Origin: Rhyacophila brunnea
Taxonomy: Eukaryota; Arthropoda; Insecta; Trichoptera; Rhyacophilidae
Length of the DNA: 64,000 nucleotides
Reading direction: 5' to 3'
Assembly: GCA_022495005.1 (NCBI GenBank)
Contig: JAGYXB010001018.1
Location: 124,001-188,000, forward strand
Shown piece by piece: positions 11,027 through 23,149 of this stretch. Numbering within the stretch: position 1 is the first letter of the stretch; every line of letters starts with the position of its first letter. The notes beneath the pieces are model-generated. The model was not told where the DNA came from. It was given only the letters and a program-made list of their open reading frames with translations, and did no database searches. The translations under genes and the position numbers were made by a program.

Positions 11027-11840
11027 TTTTAATATCTGTCAAAAATGCTTACGTATGAAAAAGTGATATTAATAAGATTATTCAAAATTATGCATGCAAT
11101 GGAAAATTTACTGACCAAGTAATGACGTTTTTTTAAACTGAATAAAGATATCGCTTTTGCAAAAGCTTAGCGAATCTAGTATTTTTAACAAAATCACAAA
11201 AAATGCTTCAGAAGCTTACCGACTTTGCAGTAACTTAGCACATCGGTGCGAGATAAAATATCTAAATTCAGCTTTTAGGCGCAGACGTTTTCAAGTAAAC
11301 GTGCGGTAAAAGCAATAAATGATTTGCTTTATATTTTTCAATCTCGACTGAAAAATGCTTATGAGAAAAGGACTCGGTTAGAGTGGAATATTGGCAACAC
11401 TGAGTGTATTTTATTGCTTTTTGTTTTGGCAACGTCTCAGCCTTTTGTGTATTATTGTCTTGCCATGATAAGCGTATATAGATATCGCGCCAGGCGTTGA
11501 AGTATCCCCACACAGTCACTTAAGTATCTATTGTTTATCTGTCTCCATTTATCTTTAATAACATAAATAATGAACACACATATAACAATATAACATTATC
11601 GATTGAATTTATTAGGAAAATTAGTGGACTTTCAAATTTAAATACTTCCTTATCAGTCAATATTAATCTGTAGTATTCGAAATAAGCACCATTTAAATAT
11701 AAATACTTTTGCTAAGTAATTATAAATTTACTCTATTAAATTAATATTTACAGACCTTGAACTTCAATTGATCATTATCAACTAAAGACAAACAACCTGC
11801 TTCACCTTCAGGGCTTTAAAACCACCGACACCAATTAATA
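11027..11840. other. Intergenic, nothing recognised
   Basis: AT-rich. An 83-codon minus-strand frame at 11268-11519 shows no family resemblance. A GGCAACACTG at about 11392 matches the end of the 48.5-kb units but stands alone. Confidence 0.4.
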
Positions 11841-12026
11841 CTGCCTTGCTTAGTAAAAACACAGTGTTTTTGATTTTAGTAAAATGAAAACCCAAGTTTA
11901 AAACATCTTTGATCTTATATTATGTAAAATAATTGAATTGTTTTGACATAATCTCTAAAAAATAAAGAGTGTTTATTTACTATTTTACTGAAACCAAAAA
12001 CACTATCTTTTTACTTAGCAGGGCAG
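11841..12026. mobile_element. R5 foldback MITE, short form
   Basis: Inverted repeats of about 45 bp: CTGCCTTGCTTAGTAAAAAC on the left pairs with the complement of the right end, CTGCCCTGCTAAGTAAAAAG. Both continue through a GTGTTTTTG block. The flanks are AATA and AATG, a possible 4-bp duplication. The ends share the CTGCC-x3-CTAAG layout with the element at 45623-46083. Confidence 0.75.
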
Positions 12027-13286
12027 AATGGAACAGCCTACTTTATGGGTAATTTTTGTTGCTGTCTTTTTGAACTTAAATTGTTTTTTTCATATTTTAT
12101 TTAATTCAACAGCTTTTAAGAAAAAACAATAATAAAACCGATGGTACCAAATTTCGATGAAATATTTATATTGAAAAAAATAAAGGTTACAATAAATTCA
12201 AAAAATATAAACTGCAAGCGTCTATAAGAAATATTATTTTCATAATACAAAAATGACAAATTAAAAACATACTTATCTACAATAAAAATGAATGGTTTAC
12301 TTAACCTATCAAAAATGATGTAGGTACCTACCTTTGATAATATTAAAATATACGAAATTAAGGTTTACAAATAATTATCTATGACCTTAATTGGCTATCA
12401 GTATTGGTAACAGCGAAGCCTATTTTCTATTAACCCTTTTTGATTAAGCAGCCAAAACGGGCCGTGAATATAGAAAGCGTTGCTTCTACTGGGCTTTTTA
12501 GCAAACAAAATATTCTCAAACAAACGTATCTAAGGTGAAATTAAATTAAAAAATTTATTTATAAAGGACGTAACCTTTAGTTTATTCATTATAAATTAGT
12601 TTTGAATAGTGTTTTTCCAACCTGAAAATAATTCAAAAAGAACGCTAAGTACTATTTTATATACTGATTCTAAAAACACAATATTATATTTGAAATACAA
12701 ACAGTGAATTTAACCCAAGCAATATAAATATACAATGTGACCAATGATAGTTTGTGTTAGTAGTATTCGATCAACGTACAGTATTTGGTTATAAATGATG
12801 GACTGTATAGATGGGTAGGAATGGCGAAAGTGGGGGATCACGGGCACTAATCTTGATGGCGAATTTCATGCATTGATGATGATAATAAGTGCTCGCATTT
12901 CTTACGTGATATTCACCGAGTTCCTGGTTTTGTTACTAATTAATTGTCGCGTTGATGGGTTATAAAACACTGACATTTTATTTTTTGCTGCCAAAGTATA
13001 TAAGAAAGTAAGACATAAATATTGGTGCAAAAACTCATAAACTTAATAAAATATCGTCTAATGTTTACAAGAGTTTGATAGAGTATCAGATAATCATTTA
13101 ACCAGTACTTTCATATATCCACTAAAATAAATTAAAAAAAAACATAAATTTTCCTCAAAATTAAAATGAGAATTTATGCAAATAGTTTAAACGCCATTAT
13201 CTAGGAACAAGGTTTCTTGAGTTAATTCCTTATTGGAATATAGTATCGATTTTTAATGTGATAATATTATATATTATTATGGAGAG
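12027..13286. other. AT-rich intergenic, nothing recognised
   Basis: No frame, RNA gene or repeat could be supported. A GATGATGATAATAAGTG near 12872 is too short to call a LINE tail. Confidence 0.4.
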
Positions 13287-13696
13287 CATGGCCCCCACAT
13301 CCTGAAGTGGGCACCCAGGCTAGGATATTTTACGGGCCTCCTACCTATCGCTAAAGATAGAGGCAGTGCAATGTGATGATCTACAGTAGCGTTTTCCAAA
13401 TAATGTACGCGGTAAAATTAATGTGTATCTATATTTAGTGTTTTTTTTGTATATTTTAATTCATTTATTCGAATTATGGAGTTGTCGAGTATTCATACAC
13501 AATCAAAAATTGTATCGTACAACCATATAATTTTAAATAATACTAATATTGAAGATAAAAAGCGCCTTTTTTCTATTCGAGAGAATTTGTGATGTGTGTT
13601 TAAATCACTGATCAGGTCGATTCGCCAAGCCGGGCCTTTCCTGAGCCCGGGCCCCAAGGTTAGAGCCCTATTAGCCCCCCCTTTGTGGGGGCCATG
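13287..13696 (-). mobile_element. R4: hAT-like non-autonomous element, copy 2, 410 bp
   Basis: It is the inverted homologue of 7042-7436. It starts CATGGCCCCCACA and ends GTGGGGGCCATG, an inverted repeat of about 12 bp. The flanks are ATGGAGAG (13279-13286) and ATGGACAG (13697-13704), a 7-of-8 match. An 8-bp duplication and C-A-x-G-G ends are typical of hAT elements. The subterminal parts are unusually GC-rich for this window. There is no transposase frame. Confidence 0.82.
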
Positions 13697-15623
13697 ATGG
13701 ACAGTGAAGCTAATGATGAAGATAATGAAGTTTATGATAGTGTTATATGAATTTGGGTCTCAACATAATAAACATTCACATTTTATACTAAATACTTTTA
13801 GATATACGTATATTATAATATATTGCATGTATATTTAGGACTTTAAATAAATATATAATATTATTTTAATCATAGTTTTATTTAGTACGGCACGGGTGTG
13901 TGTTTTAATTTATTTATTTTTCACGTGGCAATTCTAAATATGTACGCGTACATCGTAGCATTTGCATGTTTGCCTGTTTGCCTTTTTGCCAAACGAACAG
14001 ATAGCTGCTTTTTCTGCCATTTTAAATTTAAATCAAGCATTTGCCGGTTTTTTCATGCCCTCCTCTGTAAACAAAATTTAATACCTGTCCCGTTACGCTG
14101 CATACTCAACTCACCCTCGTTAAAAACTCTACCAAAAGCACAAATAAAATAATAAAAAATTACCACGTAATGATTTAAATTGAAACTTGGTGTGTGTGCT
14201 TAATCTTTTAGTTTCGATAATAAATGTCGACCATCGTAGTATTTTGTGTAATTTAATAGTTTCTCTTTTTTTAAGGTTTTTAAGGTTTTCCGAATTTTAT
14301 GCCTGCCTGGACTTGCTGCCTGCGTAGACGTTCATGTAATTATTTTACTGGTATTATTACTAGTCGGTATAAATATATAAAAAAATAATGTACCTATTAA
14401 TTTAATACAATTGTTTAAAAATAATCAATAAGATCACGAAAAAATATGATTTGCGGTCGCCATCTTAGTTTTTCACGGGGTTCCGATTGAATTTATCAAA
14501 TTCAATATCGAATTATTATTGCGCACCATAAAATATATTAATTAAAAATCAATTCAATCAGATGCTAATTATTTAAAATTAAAATTTCAGCCATGATCTT
14601 GGGATTGGGAAAACAAGTTTTAATTTCAAATTAATATTTAACACGATAAAATCTATGTCACAACTGAAAGTCAATCAAATCAAACAATAAATATAAATAA
14701 AATAAAAAAAAAATCTTCATAAAAAGGGTTTATAGGTAAATTTTAAAGTAGCTCCAATATCTTGTGTAGAAAATAACCATTAGAATATTATACCTATTCA
14801 ATATACCATAGTAAATTGTTTTATACAATAGTTCATAATTTATTGGATTTTCCAAGCTATGCTATCGAATTACAATAATATTATCTTACTACTCAAAGTG
14901 GCGGAGCACACTGCAAGAGACTTGCTTTTTACACCTCTCGCAACACGTGCGCATCGCACGGTCACTATCAATGTACTTTGACCCTTACACTACTTTTATT
15001 TGACTTTATGGTATGTTATTTAGTAAAAGTCATAGTTAGAATCGATATGGTATTTAAATAAAAATTAAGTGTGTATTATGGAAAGTCTTAAAAAAGGAAT
15101 GTCGAATACATTTCACTTGATTACAAGTACAAAAAATTATTGTGCATCTAACATTGAAATATTTAAAAATAATATTACTTTAATATGTAGTTTTACAAGT
15201 TTCAGAATTTTATTGACTCGTAAGTTAATTGAAGATAGAATTACCATTTTATAACTAATGATTCTTTGGGTTTCCTTATATTGTCTCTTACTTGATCTTA
15301 ATTATTGTCTAATATGGACACAGATAGTGACTCTTCTGTGAATAATACATAATATATGAAATACTATTTATTTATCCCACAATTTATTTAACTATGACTA
15401 CGAGTATTCTATATTAAATTATTTTAATACTGTATAATACAAATTGACAAAAATTTTATTGTCCATAAATTATGTTCAAACTTTGTAAGACTACTCTCAG
15501 TTTTGAGTGTGTTTCTTGTCTCAAGCAGATAAATTATAAAATTTGTCTCAGAATAATAATTAATATAGATCATTTAACATTTTTATTTTATTAAATCAAA
15601 ATATTTGCAGTTTAAGTAACTAC
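13697..15623. other. Intergenic, nothing firm
   Basis: Two GC-richer patches at 13898-14150 (open for 84 codons, no recognised family) and 14890-14990 stand out in AT-rich sequence. Neither shows convincing splice sites or domains. Confidence 0.4.
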
Positions 15624-15951
15624 ATGGTAAATAATATAATATTAATGGCCCACATGCTCAACGTAGATCAAAATGGAAATTTTATGGTATTTTACGGCCG
15701 TAGCCATAAATTGACAAACTATAACTGAAGTAGGGAGTAAGATCATGTTAACGCGCATGTTAGAACATGTACCGTTGAACAAAAAACGTTTTTTTTTCGG
15801 TTAGGTTATGTTAAGGTATAATAAGGCTTTAAAATGATATAAATAGATTATATACAACGATTAAGGAATGTCCAGGGTTATGCTCTGAAAATACCATAAA
15901 ATCTCCATTTTGACCTACGTTGGGCATATGGGCCCTTATACCATTTACCAT
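15624..15951. mobile_element. R3 palindromic MITE, complete
   Basis: The core 15646-15935 has inverted repeats reading GGCCCACATGCTCAACGTAG and, complemented from the right, GGGCCCATATGCCCAACGTA. Both run on through GTCAAAATGGA and TTTTATGGTATTTT. TTAA borders the left end; the right has TTAT. In other copies (23655, 56562) the right end is followed by TTAA, so TTAA is the probable target site (piggyBac-like habit), although the inverted repeat itself extends outward to ATGGTAAAT here. There is no coding sequence. Confidence 0.75.
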
Positions 15952-16035
15952 CTAAGAATCAAGGAAAGTATTTTGTAATAATACCTAGATTCAAAATCAC
16001 AATAAGATAAAGAGATAACACCTTGGCGGCATTAA

Positions 16036-16165
16036 GACGTTTTCAAATTGTATTTTTAGTTCAATAAAAACAAATAAAATATATGGCTGACAAAATTTAG
16101 TGTGCACTATTTATGTCAGATCTTAATAGCCTACCTCCACCCCTCGCCGCTGCCCGCTATAATTT
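16036..16165 (+). repeat. R2 fragment
   Basis: It matches 46150-46262: ATTGTATTTTTAGTTCAAT, TATGGCTGACAAAATTTAG, then CCTACCTCCACCCCTCGCC. Confidence 0.7.
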
Positions 16166-17806
16166 GTAATTTCAAGAAGATCTTATAGAGAAAACTTGTG
16201 TTTTTTTTGTTACTTTATTATTGGAAAATATGGGTACTATAAATAGGAACTCGATACTAAGAATGAAAACTACATAACTTACTAGTTTGTACGTAAAGTA
16301 GGTTAATGGTTGTGAAAATTTGATAAATAATCTTATTACAAACATTTAAGAAGTTTTCCACTCCCAAAAAGAGTTATTTACGAAAATTGTTTTATGCTGT
16401 GTAAATTTCTTTTTTCGAATCTATGATTCACAATATTCACTTTATAGTTTGAATTTTCTTAAACTTTACAACGAGAGTTGTATTATTGCAAAACATTAAT
16501 TTCTGTGCGAATGAAAGAAATATAAAACTTTTTTAATCATAACATTTGATAACCAAAAGTGTTCGCTGCTGTTGGAAAACATCGACAAAATGGTCAATTA
16601 TATTGTGCGTTCTCTTGGAGCCACAGAGGCAAAAAAAACACTAGAAAAGTATACACAAATAAAAACAAATCCCCATTTGAAATGAAGCAATTTGTTCAAC
16701 TAGTTTTGTTCACGCTCTAACGAAATGTACACAAGTTTGTGCTAGCCCCAAATCCTTCTCTGTATATAGCGAGATTTTCCATAAGCTATGCGTTACAAAT
16801 TTGAAAAGTTTTGCAATAAAACTTGATTAATGCCATATTCTTAAAACGCTGCATAATATATCGTTTGTTTGACGATTCGTTTAATATGATTTTAACTGAT
16901 CCGGCACAGCCTTAAACTTTTTCAGTTAATATCTATCCTGTTGTTACTGCACTATAAATAGTAATATAATTTTATCGTGACCGGAAACTTGTACGTTTGC
17001 AGTTCGCCGTATAACACTTCACCGTAAAATGTTGTATCTGAAATATATGGCCATATATTAAAGACCTTCCAACCTCTTTGGGCCGTGCAGTACCTACTGA
17101 CATAAAATTTATGTCTAAACAAAGCACGGTTCTTGTCGGTTGAACTTTACAGGAAACCAGCAGCAAAAAAAATAAAATACCCGATATTAAAAATGTTAAA
17201 TTAATTATATTGAAATTTGAAAAGAGATGTATTTTTCTCATAAACTGAGTAGAAAATAGGTATTGCCCGAAGCACATCAAAATCCCTGCATTAAAGTAGG
17301 GGTTCCAATAGCTACTGATTAGAAGTAAAAATATGTTAATTAAGAACATGAATACTAAAAGTGAACAAAACAATAAATGCCCCCTCCCCATATACTTGTG
17401 TATCTTTGATATCGATTTGTTTTCAATTAATAATATTAATTAGGTAATTAAGTGAGAAAATAAAAATAAAAATTATATGAATCCATTGATTTCTTCGGAA
17501 AATTAAAATTAGATCGTTCATTTTTCATCGTAAGGGGCCTCAAAAACAATCAGTGCGTCAGGCCTCTACGTTACTAAATGCGCTACTGGGCATTATTAGT
17601 TAAATTCCAACATATATGGGGGAGTTTTACGTTTGATACTATACGACTCAGATAACTTAAATATTTTTAATTTAACCAATGCTAAAAGTAACTCAGTGCA
17701 CTATTTTATTATTATATTATAATAAAATTTATACCTAACTAAAGGTATCGTCAAAACTATCATTAATTTTAATGCGTATATCTCGATGATGAACAGAACC
17801 TCACTT
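16166..17806. other. Intergenic; one 139-codon hydrophobic frame on the minus strand
   Basis: The frame at 16972-17391 (minus) starts with an ATG and encodes two stretches that could span a membrane (residues about 5-28 and 62-82) and a polar tail. T-rich codons in AT-rich DNA readily give such peptides, and I recognise no family, so it is probably chance. The remainder shows nothing. Confidence 0.35.
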
Positions 17807-18222
17807 ATTTTACAACGTTTTTCTTAGCTCCTATTCTTGTTTGTCCGGTAGTTGTTTGTCCAGTACAAATCTTGCAATCGATTTTAACTAACTTCCCGAC
17901 TAGCTAGACATTTGAAACTTTTAGAATATATCAGAACACGATGCCAATGCATTTTTTTAATGGCCATCTTTAAGAAGAATTGATTTCATTTTCAGTTAAT
18001 TCTGTTTTGTATGAAAAGTTATTTCGACACCATTATTGGTTGCTAAGGGGTCTGGGGTCCTAGCAACTAAATTATTAACATATACGTGCGTTACTATGTT
18101 AATTAATATGACATACCAAGTACACATTTTTTTGATCGTTTAAGCTAGTCAAGTTAAGTTTATATGGTTCAACAGAATTTAAAAACGTTGTAAATAAAAA
18201 GTTCTTTTTATCTTGTAATTAT
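17807..18222 (+). mobile_element. R1 element, copy 2
   Basis: It starts TATTTTACAACGTTTTTC and ends AAAAACGTTGTAAATAAAAA plus the GTTCTTTTTATCTTGTAAT end piece. The orientation is opposite to copies 1, 3, 4 and 7. The middle has lost about 100 bases compared with copy 3. Confidence 0.8.
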
Positions 18223-18627
18223 TTATTCATTAACAAAACTGTTTTTGTAGAAAAATATAATTAACTTAAATAATAATATTTGGTTATATTATGTTAAAGT
18301 TATCGAAAGATAATAAAATTATTAATATCATGGTGGAAATAAACGATAACTTTTAAAAAAGTAGTTATGGACTTCAAGTTGTCAGTATGATATAATATAT
18401 TCTGAGTAGTATTGAAATGACAGAAAACCTTGAACAGGTGTCACTGATTGCTATCCGCAAGGTGCAATTTTAACCGATCAGAACAACCACAGTAGGATTT
18501 ATTGGTGAGAATCAAAATGCAATCAGTTTACGATCCAGTAATAAATTTTCCCAAAGTAAGATATTCTTCGGCCATGCTAACTCTCATGGTTTCAAAATAA
18601 CATACTACAAAATCGTATCAATCACAT

Positions 18628-19143
18628 CATCATCATCATCGTCATCAGCTTGTATCTATCCACTGCTGGATGAAGGCCTCTTCAAGCTGCTTCCACTTCT
18701 ATCGGTCCTGTGCATTGCATTGCCACGTACTTCCGCAGAACTTTGTCATTTCATCGATCCAGCGGCCTCTAGGTCTACCTTGCGGACGTTTTGTACTTCT
18801 TGGATACCACTGGATGACTAGATTTGTCCAACGATTGTCTTTTTTTTAAGCTATGTGTCCAGCCCATCTCCATTTAAGGCTTTTAATAAACTCTATTACA
18901 TCGCAAATCCTTGTTTTCTTCCTTATCCACTCATTCCTCTGTTTGTCCCTTCGCGTTATGCCCAGCATGCACCTCTTCATACCACGTTGTACTACACTAA
19001 GTTTCTAGATCTCTCTTTTACTTAGGATCCATGTTTCACACGCATATGTGATCACGGGCAGCACACACTGGTTGAACACTTTGCACTTTAGGCACAGTGG
19101 AAGATCACTTTTGAAGACATTATTCAGGCGGCCAAAAGCTATC
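18628..19143 (-). pseudogene. RTE-type LINE, 5'-truncated, reverse-transcriptase C-terminus and 3' tail
   Basis: One minus-strand frame runs the length of the insert with only three in-frame stops (two TAG, one TAA) and no shift. It contains VLPVITYACETW, then VVQRGMKRCMLG, LKWRWAGHIA, a GRPRGRW block and a final EAFIQQWID. These are the usual end of ORF2 in RTE and related insect LINEs. A TGA stop is followed directly by the GATGATGATG tail. The target duplication TATCAATCACAT is perfect on both sides (18616-18627 and 19144-19155), so this is a clean 5'-truncated retroposition event. Confidence 0.93.
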
Positions 19144-19262
19144 TATCAATCACATATTTTATAATAATCTTTGATAGATATGAACGTAAATATTTATTTT
19201 CACATAGAATCTTAAATGTTTAAGAAGTTATTAATTAGTTTATGTTTTATATTTTATTATTA

Positions 19263-19455
19263 ACTATTTCTTTTATGCATCGAATAATTCACAAGATTTA
19301 AGAATGTACCATTCTAATTATTGAACATACGTAATTTTGAAAAACACTTTCTGAGAAAATATATTATACCAATAGAAAAAATCTTTTTGAAAAAAGTAAG
19401 TCACCCCGGCAGGGATCGAACCTGCATCTCCCGGGTTTACGCCCTAGATAGAGGT
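19263..19455 (-). mobile_element. SINE-B, tRNA-headed, copy
   Basis: On the minus strand a tRNA-like head has B box GGTTCGATCCC (about 19408-19420) beside GGGCGTAAACCCGGG. An AT-rich body follows and ends with the tail ATTATTCGATGCATAAAAG. The layout matches 60601-60785. The head differs enough from the other copies to suggest either an older copy or a different tRNA source. Confidence 0.6.
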
Positions 19456-19576
19456 ATCATATATTCATCATTATAGACATAGAGGTATCAATGTTGGAAT
19501 ATCAAACATAAGGTCCCGTTACACTCCTAATTAAGACGTAGTTTGGTAGGGCCCTCAACTTCAATGATCAACAATA

Positions 19577-19720
19577 ATTGGTAGTAAATTTTTTGAACAT
19601 GAAAATTTTTGAAAAAAATATGAAAAACTTTTTTGAAAAAATACGACACTCAGAAGGAATCGAACCTGCGTCTTACGCGATTCGCGCCCACGGCAAATTC
19701 TATAGGCATCCTATCTTATT
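19577..19720 (-). mobile_element. SINE-B copy with tRNA-like head
   Basis: The minus strand reads GGGCGCGAATCGCGTAAGAC followed by GCAGGTTCGATTCC, a B-box match, then the GTCGTATTTTTTC body. GGATGCCTATAGAA before it matches the start of the 60.7-kb copy. Confidence 0.6.
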
Positions 19721-19894
19721 GCGACAAATATTAACTAATGGATCTTATAACACTCCCTGAAGCGCTTTCCAAATTGAGTTACTATTGGCAATCGGCTTCT
19801 GTATTTTAAATCAAACTAGGTATTAATTATTTAAATTACTAACTAATACGAGTATCATGGATCAGTCCAAATTTTTTTGTTTTAACTTGCATGA

Positions 19895-20058
19895 ACTTTT
19901 TAATAATTTTAAATATTTTTTTATTGAACGAATGTTACATCTTGTAAATGTAACATTATTTTTATTGAACGTACATAAATTTTAAAACACTTTTGAGAAA
20001 ATATATAACCGACATAAACCTAGAAGGAATCGAACCTGAAACCGAACCTCAAAAAATT
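19895..20058 (-). mobile_element. SINE-B copy, degraded
   Basis: The plus strand carries CTAGAAGGAATCGAACCTG (complement of the B box) at about 20020-20038 and the ATAT-rich body before it. The tRNA head is mostly lost. Confidence 0.4.
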
Positions 20059-20101
20059 TTTTTTTATTTGTTATAATATATTTTCCCAAAAGTGATTTTA
20101 A

Positions 20102-20606
20102 ATAATTACAAGATAAAAATAACTTTTTATATACAACGTTTTTAAATTTTCTAAATGATTTGAATGATATAAACTTAACAATTCTTCGTATTACTAATTT
20201 AGGACAAATAAGGCAATTGTCAACAAATCGTTTTTTTGCTGTTTTGCATCAAACAAACAAATATAGAATACTGAAATTTCATTTTGATTTCCATAGTAAC
20301 GCACGTATATATTAATAATTTAGTTGTTAGGACCACCTCCTTAGTAACCAATAATAGTGGATTGGATTACGGATTTCTTCCGAAATAACTTTTCGTACAA
20401 AACAGAATTATCTGAAAATGAATTCAATTCTACTTAAAGATGGCTAAACGTATTAAAATAATGCATTGGCATCGTGTTCTGATATATTCTTAAAGTTTAA
20501 AATGTCTAACTAGTCGGGAAGTTAGTAAAAAATCGATTGCAACATTTGTACTGGATAAACAGCCACCGGACAAACAAGAATACGAGTTAAGAAAAACGTG
20601 GTAAAA
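20102..20606 (-). mobile_element. R1 element, copy 3
   Basis: This is one of the longest copies. It reads from AATTACAAGATAAAAATAAC to GAAAAACGTGGTAAAATT, with TGGATTGGATTACGG and ACAGCCACCGGACAAACAAG inside. A SINE-B-like tail in plus orientation follows immediately (about 20615-20680). Confidence 0.8.
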
Positions 20607-21518
20607 TTACGAATGTTCAATAAAAAGAATGTAATATTCTTAAATCTTGTAAGTTATTCGTTGAATAAAAAAAATTATTAAGTATTTTTTTTATTTGATC
20701 ATAATATATAGGTACCTACATAATCAATACTTTTTTTGTGTATATATTATAATATAGCGTAACGTGCGACAAGCATGTTTTAACGTTATGCTTTGAATAA
20801 CGATTGCAAAATTATAATATTAATATTGTGTGTGTCTATTCTTTATGCCAAATATTCAATCTAATGTAGAGTTAGTTTACAAAACTAGATTAAGAATACC
20901 GCAAAAGTATGCAAAATACTACTTCAATAATATAATAACAGACGAAATAAAATAAAACAAAAGTTTTTTAGCTTGATTAACCACTCACATGGATATGTGA
21001 GTATATAAGTAGTTTTGAAACTTCAAACCACTTATATAACTTTTAAATTGTACGCATTTCAAACAAATTGCATGGTACTTTTATAACTTAGAGTTGAATG
21101 TAAGCACTAATTGAAAACTTACAAATATCTCGGAAAAAAACATTGTTTTATTTTTAAAGTATTTAAGAGGTTTACCTGGTTTACTCATTGTATGCTTATA
21201 AAAGGGAAAGGTGTTTTAATGTTTACCTTTTAGCGAAAAATAAAAGCCGTGCTTTTAATACACACAATAGCAATTAGCTTTTAAAAGGTTTTGTAAAAAA
21301 CTAGGTAATATTTTATTCATTTGAAATTGCAACATAATTATTTATGACTGAATCTACATGCAAATCGAAAAACTGTTATAATTATTAATGCAAAAAGGTA
21401 TCATTTGTATATACGAAATATAGTATATAGTATAATGAACATAATATGTATTTTGTAACTAGAAAACTAGATGAAACAATATCATTTAATATTTTTCGTG
21501 TTGTGCTCCCTAAATTAA
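20607..21518. other. AT-rich intergenic, nothing recognised apart from a SINE-B-like tail
   Basis: 20640-20680 carries ATTCGTTGAATAAAAAAAAT, matching the SINE-B tail. The rest shows nothing. Confidence 0.4.
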
Positions 21519-21934
21519 ATAATTACAAGATAAAAAGAACTTTTTATAAACAACGTTTTTAAATTCTGTTGAACCATATAAACTTGATTTGACTAGCTTA
21601 AATAATCCAAAAAATTGTACTTGAGATGTCATATTGATTTCCATAGTAACGCACGTATATATTAATAATTTAGTTGCTAGGACCTCAGACCCCTAACAAC
21701 CAATAATGGTGTCGAAATAACTTTTCATACAAAACAGAATTAACTGAAAATGAATTCAATTCTACTTAAAGATGGGTAAAAGTATTAAAAATGCATTAGC
21801 ATCGTATTCTGATTTCTTCTAAAAGTTTCAAATGTCTAGCTAGTCGAAAAGTTAAAAATCGATTGCAAGATTTGTACCGGACAAAGAACCACCGGACAAA
21901 TAAGAATACGAGCTAAGAAAAACGTTGTAAAATA
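21519..21934 (-). mobile_element. R1 element, copy 4
   Basis: It runs from AATTACAAGATAAAAAGAAC to AAAAACGTTGTAAAAT. It lacks about 90 central bases present in copy 3, including most of the TTGTCAACAAATCG part. Confidence 0.8.
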
Positions 21935-22053
21935 GTTTCTTCAGAATCAGATATAAACCTTTTTATGTAATTTTAAAAAACTACCAATTAAAAGTGTTTC
22001 TAACAATAAGATGTACCTACAAGTTTTTTTTTCCCTTGCAATTAATTTCTTTA

Positions 22054-22591
22054 GGCTTAGGCCACATAGGCAGGTGCTTTGCTAGTGCAGAGCTAGGTGC
22101 TACGCTTGTCTACTAAAACACTACTGCCACATTGCAAGCTACGTGCTTAGGTACAAATTCATTTAAAATTTGGGAGCGCTCAAGTCAACAACGATATGTC
22201 ACTCTCAAAACTAACCAGATAGCTACTTCTCACATAGAATTTGAGTTTAAAATTAAAAGTCTCAAATTCGAACTTTTTGGATGCATAATATCAATTTATC
22301 CCATGCGTCATTATTCATAACCTCAAAATATACGATGTTTGACGTTGTCATACTGAAGAAACATCCACCATCTTGCAAAATTCATAGACAATGGCAAAAT
22401 AACTAGGTGACACAATAAAAATAACCAACACGTTTGTTCGCCGGGAGACTCACGAGATGAGTCATAATCACGTATAGAGGCATGAAGCGTGCAGTGTGGC
22501 CATTGCGGTAGAATAGTGTGCGTTTGTTCACTACGATATGTCACCTATCACGTAGCCACCAAGCAAGGCACCTGCCTATGTGGCCGAAGCC
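22054..22591. mobile_element. PIF/Harbinger-like MITE, 538 bp
   Basis: Inverted repeats of about 35 bp: GGCTTAGGCCACATAGGCAG on the left and, complemented from the right, GGCTTCGGCCACATAGGCAG. Both continue GTGC-TTGCT. Each end is bordered by TTA (22051-22053, 22592-22594), the 3-bp duplication typical of PIF/Harbinger. Two short frames inside encode nothing I recognise, so it is non-autonomous. Confidence 0.82.
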
Positions 22592-22635
22592 TTACAGTAT
22601 TTATTTGGGTATTTATGTATTATTTGACGTTATAG

Positions 22636-22765
22636 GCGTCGGCCTATAGCATCGTGGGTCCCAGATCCTGGGTTTAGCAAGTGCAAATATTGTTTTTCAA
22701 TTTATGTATGAGTACGAGTATGAAACGAAAATAGATTTATCAAGTGGCTAACATCCGTTTATCAT
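22636..22765 (+). mobile_element. SINE-C copy
   Basis: It has GCATCGTGGGTCCCAG and ATCCTGGG (a degraded tRNA-like head), then GCAAGTGCAAATATTGTTTT and CAAGTGGCTAACATCC. It matches 59841-59962 and, inverted, 24458-24575. Confidence 0.6.
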
Positions 22766-22834
22766 AAAAACAAAATCTGTTTATACAAATCTCCAGTCTG
22801 TGGAGGCCCATATGATCGTATTAGTATCGGACAT

Positions 22835-22915
22835 GGTCGAAAAAAAAACCTTTGTCAGTCTTACGTATTTTTTTCCATTGAACTAAAATTAAAAATTGTA
22901 GATAGTGTTGGAAAT
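22835..22915 (-). repeat. R2 fragment
   Basis: Complemented, it reads CAATTTTTAATTTTAGTTCA followed by GACTGACAAAG, the R2 landmark order. Confidence 0.5.
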
Positions 22916-23149
22916 GGAACTATTAGTTCTATCTTTTGGTTCTTTGGATGTTTTTTGTTCTTACTGCTAGATGATTAGTTTTCCAGATTATTGTGACGAT
23001 ATTACATGCCAATTGGCAAGACACATAGTTCCGAAAACAAATGGCTTCTAGAAACCTAATCTAATCTAATAGCAGTAGGTTGAAAAACATCGTAAAATCA
23101 AAAGATAGAACTAATAATTATGTGTAAGTAAAATGAACATTATGTCATA

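Noticed and set aside
16972..17391. A 139-codon membrane-protein gene on the minus strand
   Set aside because: Hydrophobicity comes from T-rich codons expected in AT-rich DNA; no family, splice sites or promoter seen.
22132..22544. Two short genes, one on each strand
   Set aside because: They lie inside a non-autonomous Harbinger-like MITE and resemble no transposase.
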